A stretch of 7,647 nt of DNA from Acidobacteriaceae bacterium (GTDB lineage: Bacteria; Acidobacteriota; Terriglobia; Terriglobales; Acidobacteriaceae), in NCBI GenBank assembly GCA_003135315.1, contig PLBD01000506.1:451-8097 (forward strand), written 5' to 3'. The notes under the pieces are model-generated. The model did no database searches. It was not told the origin of the DNA and was given only the letters and a program-made list of their open reading frames with translations. The translations under genes and the position numbers were made by a program. Below are positions 6,387 through 7,647 of the stretch, in pieces (the first letter of the stretch is position 1; each line of letters begins with the position of its first letter).

Positions 6387-6986
6387 ATGCCAATCGATAA
6401 GCGCGCCCACTCCGAGTCCTCCGTTAAACGTCAGAACAATCGCCTCGAAGTCCTCTCCTCCAAGGTCGTCTTCGACGGCAAGGTCTTCAGCGTGACCTCC
6501 GACAAAGTGCAGGAACCCAACGGCGTTGTCGCCCGCCGCGACGTCGTTCATCATTCCGGTTCGGTTGTGATTCTTGCCGTCGACGAAACCGGCGGCGAGC
6601 CGCGCGTCCTGCTGGAGCGCCAGTATCGCTACGCGGCCCGCGATTATCTGTGGGAACTGCCGGCCGGCAGCCTCGATGCGGGCGAGAAACCGCTGGCCGC
6701 CGGCAAGCGCGAATTGATGGAGGAAACCGGCTATCGCGCCCGGCAATGGAAGCGCGCGCTTCGCTTCTACCCCAGCCCGGGATTTCTCGACGAGATCATG
6801 ACCATCTACCTCGCCCGCGGCTTGACCGCCGGAAAAGCCCAGCCCGAAGCCGATGAGCGAATCGCCTACCAGCTCGTTCCTCTGGCGAAGACGATCGCGA
6901 TGATTCTCGCGGGCAACATTCGCGACGGCAAGACCATCGCCGGCGTGTTGTGGCTGGCCGAGTCGCTGCGCCGCAACCAGCTGTAG
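6387..6986 (+). CDS. Nudix hydrolase, ADP-ribose pyrophosphatase-like
   Basis: A 199-residue cytosolic enzyme of the Nudix family. The full Nudix box Gx5Ex7REUxEExGU is present at residues 94-116, beginning GSLDAGE and ending RELMEETGY, and supplies the Mg2+ site that cleaves a nucleoside diphosphate linked to another group. A proline (P131, in YPSPGF) lies 16 residues after the box glycine, the position associated with ADP-ribose pyrophosphatases. The preceding WELPAG (89-94) and following DEIMTIYLARGL (135-146) also fit that subgroup. The likely reaction is ADP-ribose to AMP plus ribose 5-phosphate, with a related sugar nucleotide as the alternative. The N-terminal strand region LEVLSSKVVFDGKVFSV (20-36) matches the dimerisation domain of such enzymes. 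Start: ATG at 6387; in-frame TTG 6378 and GTG 6381 would add two or three residues but overlap the -10 box. Confidence 0.92.
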   Translation: MPIDKRAHSESSVKRQNNRLEVLSSKVVFDGKVFSVTSDKVQEPNGVVARRDVVHHSGSVVILAVDETGGEPRVLLERQYRYAARDYLWELPAGSLDAGEKPLAAGKRELMEETGYRARQWKRALRFYPSPGFLDEIMTIYLARGLTAGKAQPEADERIAYQLVPLAKTIAMILAGNIRDGKTIAGVLWLAESLRRNQL

Positions 6987-7085
6987 CCGACTAAAGTGTC
7001 ACCGGAACAAGGAACCTCGCGTAGCATGCCCGCGTCAAAATGTCGAAAACGAGGCTGATAATGCGGCCTCCAGCTATATACTCTC

Positions 7086-7114
7086 TTTACACCACCACGA
7101 AGCGGTAGCATACT
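7086..7114 (+). promoter_or_regulatory. Sigma70-type promoter upstream of the cold-shock gene
   Basis: TTTACA (7086-7091, five of six -35 bases) and CATACT (7109-7114, four of six -10 bases) are separated by exactly 17 bases. Transcription would start near 7121, right at the base of the long helix described for the following RNA. This agreement between promoter and fold supports both. The part of the gap before it (6987-7085) shows no gene; a TATACT at 7077-7082 lacks a matching -35. Confidence 0.55.
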
Positions 7115-7120
7115 GGGGGT

Positions 7121-7261
7121 AAGCAGTTCCAGCAGGCTTCGAACACCGTGCCAATGGCTCCTGTGGGGATTCTCAACTCCGGACTTTGGCTTCCGGGATC
7201 ATCCTGAATGGACGCGAACCAAGCTCGGCGCCCGCCTTCTGGGTGCTGCGGGGCTCTGACC
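7121..7261 (+). ncRNA. Structured RNA: cold-shock mRNA leader or 6S-like RNA
   Basis: The segment folds as one rod. The closing helix pairs GCAG (7123-7126) with CTGC (7246-7249), then CCAGCAGGC (7129-7137) with GCCTTCTGG (7234-7242; eight of nine pairs). Further in, GTGCC (7148-7152) pairs with GGCGC (7227-7231, one wobble). GGAT (7167-7170) pairs with ATCC (7201-7204), and CCGGA (7179-7183) with TCCGG (7192-7196) caps the rod with an 8-base loop. A large asymmetric internal bubble lies between (about 7160-7166 and 7205-7221). A closing stem, central bubble and apical hairpin are the layout of 6S RNA, and GAACCAAG (7216-7223) matches a segment I recall on the 3' side of the E. coli 6S bubble. 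Alternatively it is a leader of about 157 bases for the cold-shock gene, comparable with the long leader of E. coli cspA. No terminator separates it from that gene, which favours a leader. Ends are estimated. Confidence 0.45.
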
Positions 7262-7267
7262 GGAGGA
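7262..7267 (+). promoter_or_regulatory. Ribosome binding site of the cold-shock gene
   Basis: GGAGGA lies 10 bases upstream of the GTG at 7278, a slightly long but workable spacing, and supports GTG as the start since no in-frame ATG is near. It sits just outside the long helix of the upstream RNA, so its access could depend on how that RNA folds. Confidence 0.65.
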
Positions 7268-7277
7268 AGAACAGAAA

Positions 7278-7487
7278 GTGAGACATAAAGGAACCGTAAA
7301 GTGGTTCAATAATGCGAAAGGCTTTGGCTTCATCGGCCGCGACGACGGCGGCGCGGATGTGTTCGTCCACTACAGCGCGATCAACTCAGAAGGCTACAAG
7401 AGCCTTCAGGAAGGCGATCAGGTTGAGTTCGACATTGTCGACGGTCAGAAGGGACCGCAGGCCGGCAATGTGACCCGACCCGAGTAA
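7278..7487 (+). CDS. Cold-shock protein (CspA family, single cold-shock domain)
   Basis: A 69-residue protein made of one cold-shock domain, a five-strand OB fold that binds single-stranded RNA and DNA and melts mRNA structure, for example at low temperature. GTVKWFNNAKGFGFI (5-19) contains the RNP1 motif KGFGFI, and VFVHYSAI (28-35) contains RNP2. The end, GPQAGNVTRPE (59-69), matches the closing strand of the family. Length is normal for the family. The start is GTG, giving MRHK before the conserved GTVKWF. It is preceded by a long structured leader or small RNA and a promoter, and followed by an intrinsic terminator, so it forms its own transcription unit. Whether it is cold-induced or constitutive cannot be told from the sequence. 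Confidence 0.96.
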   Translation: MRHKGTVKWFNNAKGFGFIGRDDGGADVFVHYSAINSEGYKSLQEGDQVEFDIVDGQKGPQAGNVTRPE

Positions 7488-7511
7488 AGTTTTACAACCT
7501 TTTTTGCGAAA

Positions 7512-7540
7512 GCCCAGCCCGTCAAGCTGGGCCTTGTTAT
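7512..7540 (+). terminator. Intrinsic terminator after the cold-shock gene
   Basis: GCCCAGC (7512-7518) pairs perfectly with GCTGGGC (7526-7532) around a 7-base loop, followed by CTTGTTAT, a broken T-rich tail. It begins 25 bases after the cold-shock stop. The T-run is imperfect, so efficiency may be moderate. Confidence 0.75.
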
Positions 7541-7587
7541 TGATCGGCGGACAATCTTGCGAGAGCCTTGCCTCGCTGCCTTGAAGG

Positions 7588-7647
7588 GGCACGGCTTCAG
7601 CCGTGCCGACAACAGCCCCTTATTTTCTTGTCATCACGAGCCGACTT
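7588..7647. repeat. Composite palindromic dispersed repeat, copy 2 (cut by window end)
   Basis: GGCACGGC (7588-7595), loop TTCA, GCCGTGCC (7600-7607) is a perfect 8-base inverted repeat. After 20 bases comes TTGTCATCACGAGC (7628-7641), which differs at one base of fourteen from 3857-3870. The two-part order and spacing are those of copy 1 at 3818. The unit probably continues past the window. Here it lies in ordinary intergenic DNA after a terminator. Confidence 0.65.

Noticed and set aside
7041..7082. Second promoter with TATACT at 7077-7082
   Set aside because: No acceptable -35 box at 16-18 bases upstream; the TTTACA-N17-CATACT pair downstream is clearly better.
1..7647. CRISPR array, tRNA, rRNA, integrase, transposase or complete toxin-antitoxin or defence system
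   Set aside because: No spaced direct repeats, no tRNA-like cloverleaf and no such protein motifs were found on either strand.

Overview
The window is a compact, GC-rich bacterial chromosome segment with every supported gene on the + strand. Several things suggest an Acidobacteriota-like soil bacterium: secreted Pro/Ala-rich envelope proteins, a tandem pair of exported M16 peptidases, intergenic palindromic repeats of the TTCA-loop and TTGTCATCnCGAGC kind, and start codons placed directly behind -10-like boxes. That assignment is inference; no rRNA or other phylogenetic marker is present.

Layout. 1-93: a heptamer tandem repeat, then a -10-like box. 94-2076: a divergent, exported secretin-family protein with a TPR-like segment. 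2077-2189: an intergenic region with a candidate sigma70 promoter, followed by a strong ribosome binding site. 2190-3788 and 3785-5362: two translationally coupled, exported M16 (insulinase-type) proteins. The first keeps the HxxEH zinc site. The second has lost it, so the pair looks like a catalytic/non-catalytic heterodimer. The 5' end of the second gene has absorbed a dispersed palindromic repeat as coding sequence. 5377-5544: a 55-residue remnant resembling the N-terminal part of HigA-type antitoxins. 5632-6345: a HAD phosphatase. 6387-6986: a Nudix hydrolase of the ADP-ribose pyrophosphatase type. Both of these may be read from leaderless mRNAs. 6987-7277: a gene-free stretch with a good promoter and a rod-like structured RNA, either a cold-shock leader or a 6S-like RNA. 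7278-7487: a cold-shock protein, followed by an intrinsic terminator. 7588-7647: a second copy of the composite palindromic repeat, cut by the window end.

How the genes relate. The two M16 genes form a clear operon acting outside the cytoplasmic membrane. The secretin-like gene may be a separate envelope unit. The HAD and Nudix genes fit metabolite repair or nucleotide-sugar housekeeping but are only neighbours. The cold-shock gene is its own unit. No complete new defence or mobile system is visible. The less ordinary signals are the repeat that became protein-coding, the conserved two-part repeat architecture, the structured RNA before the cold-shock gene, and the antitoxin remnant.
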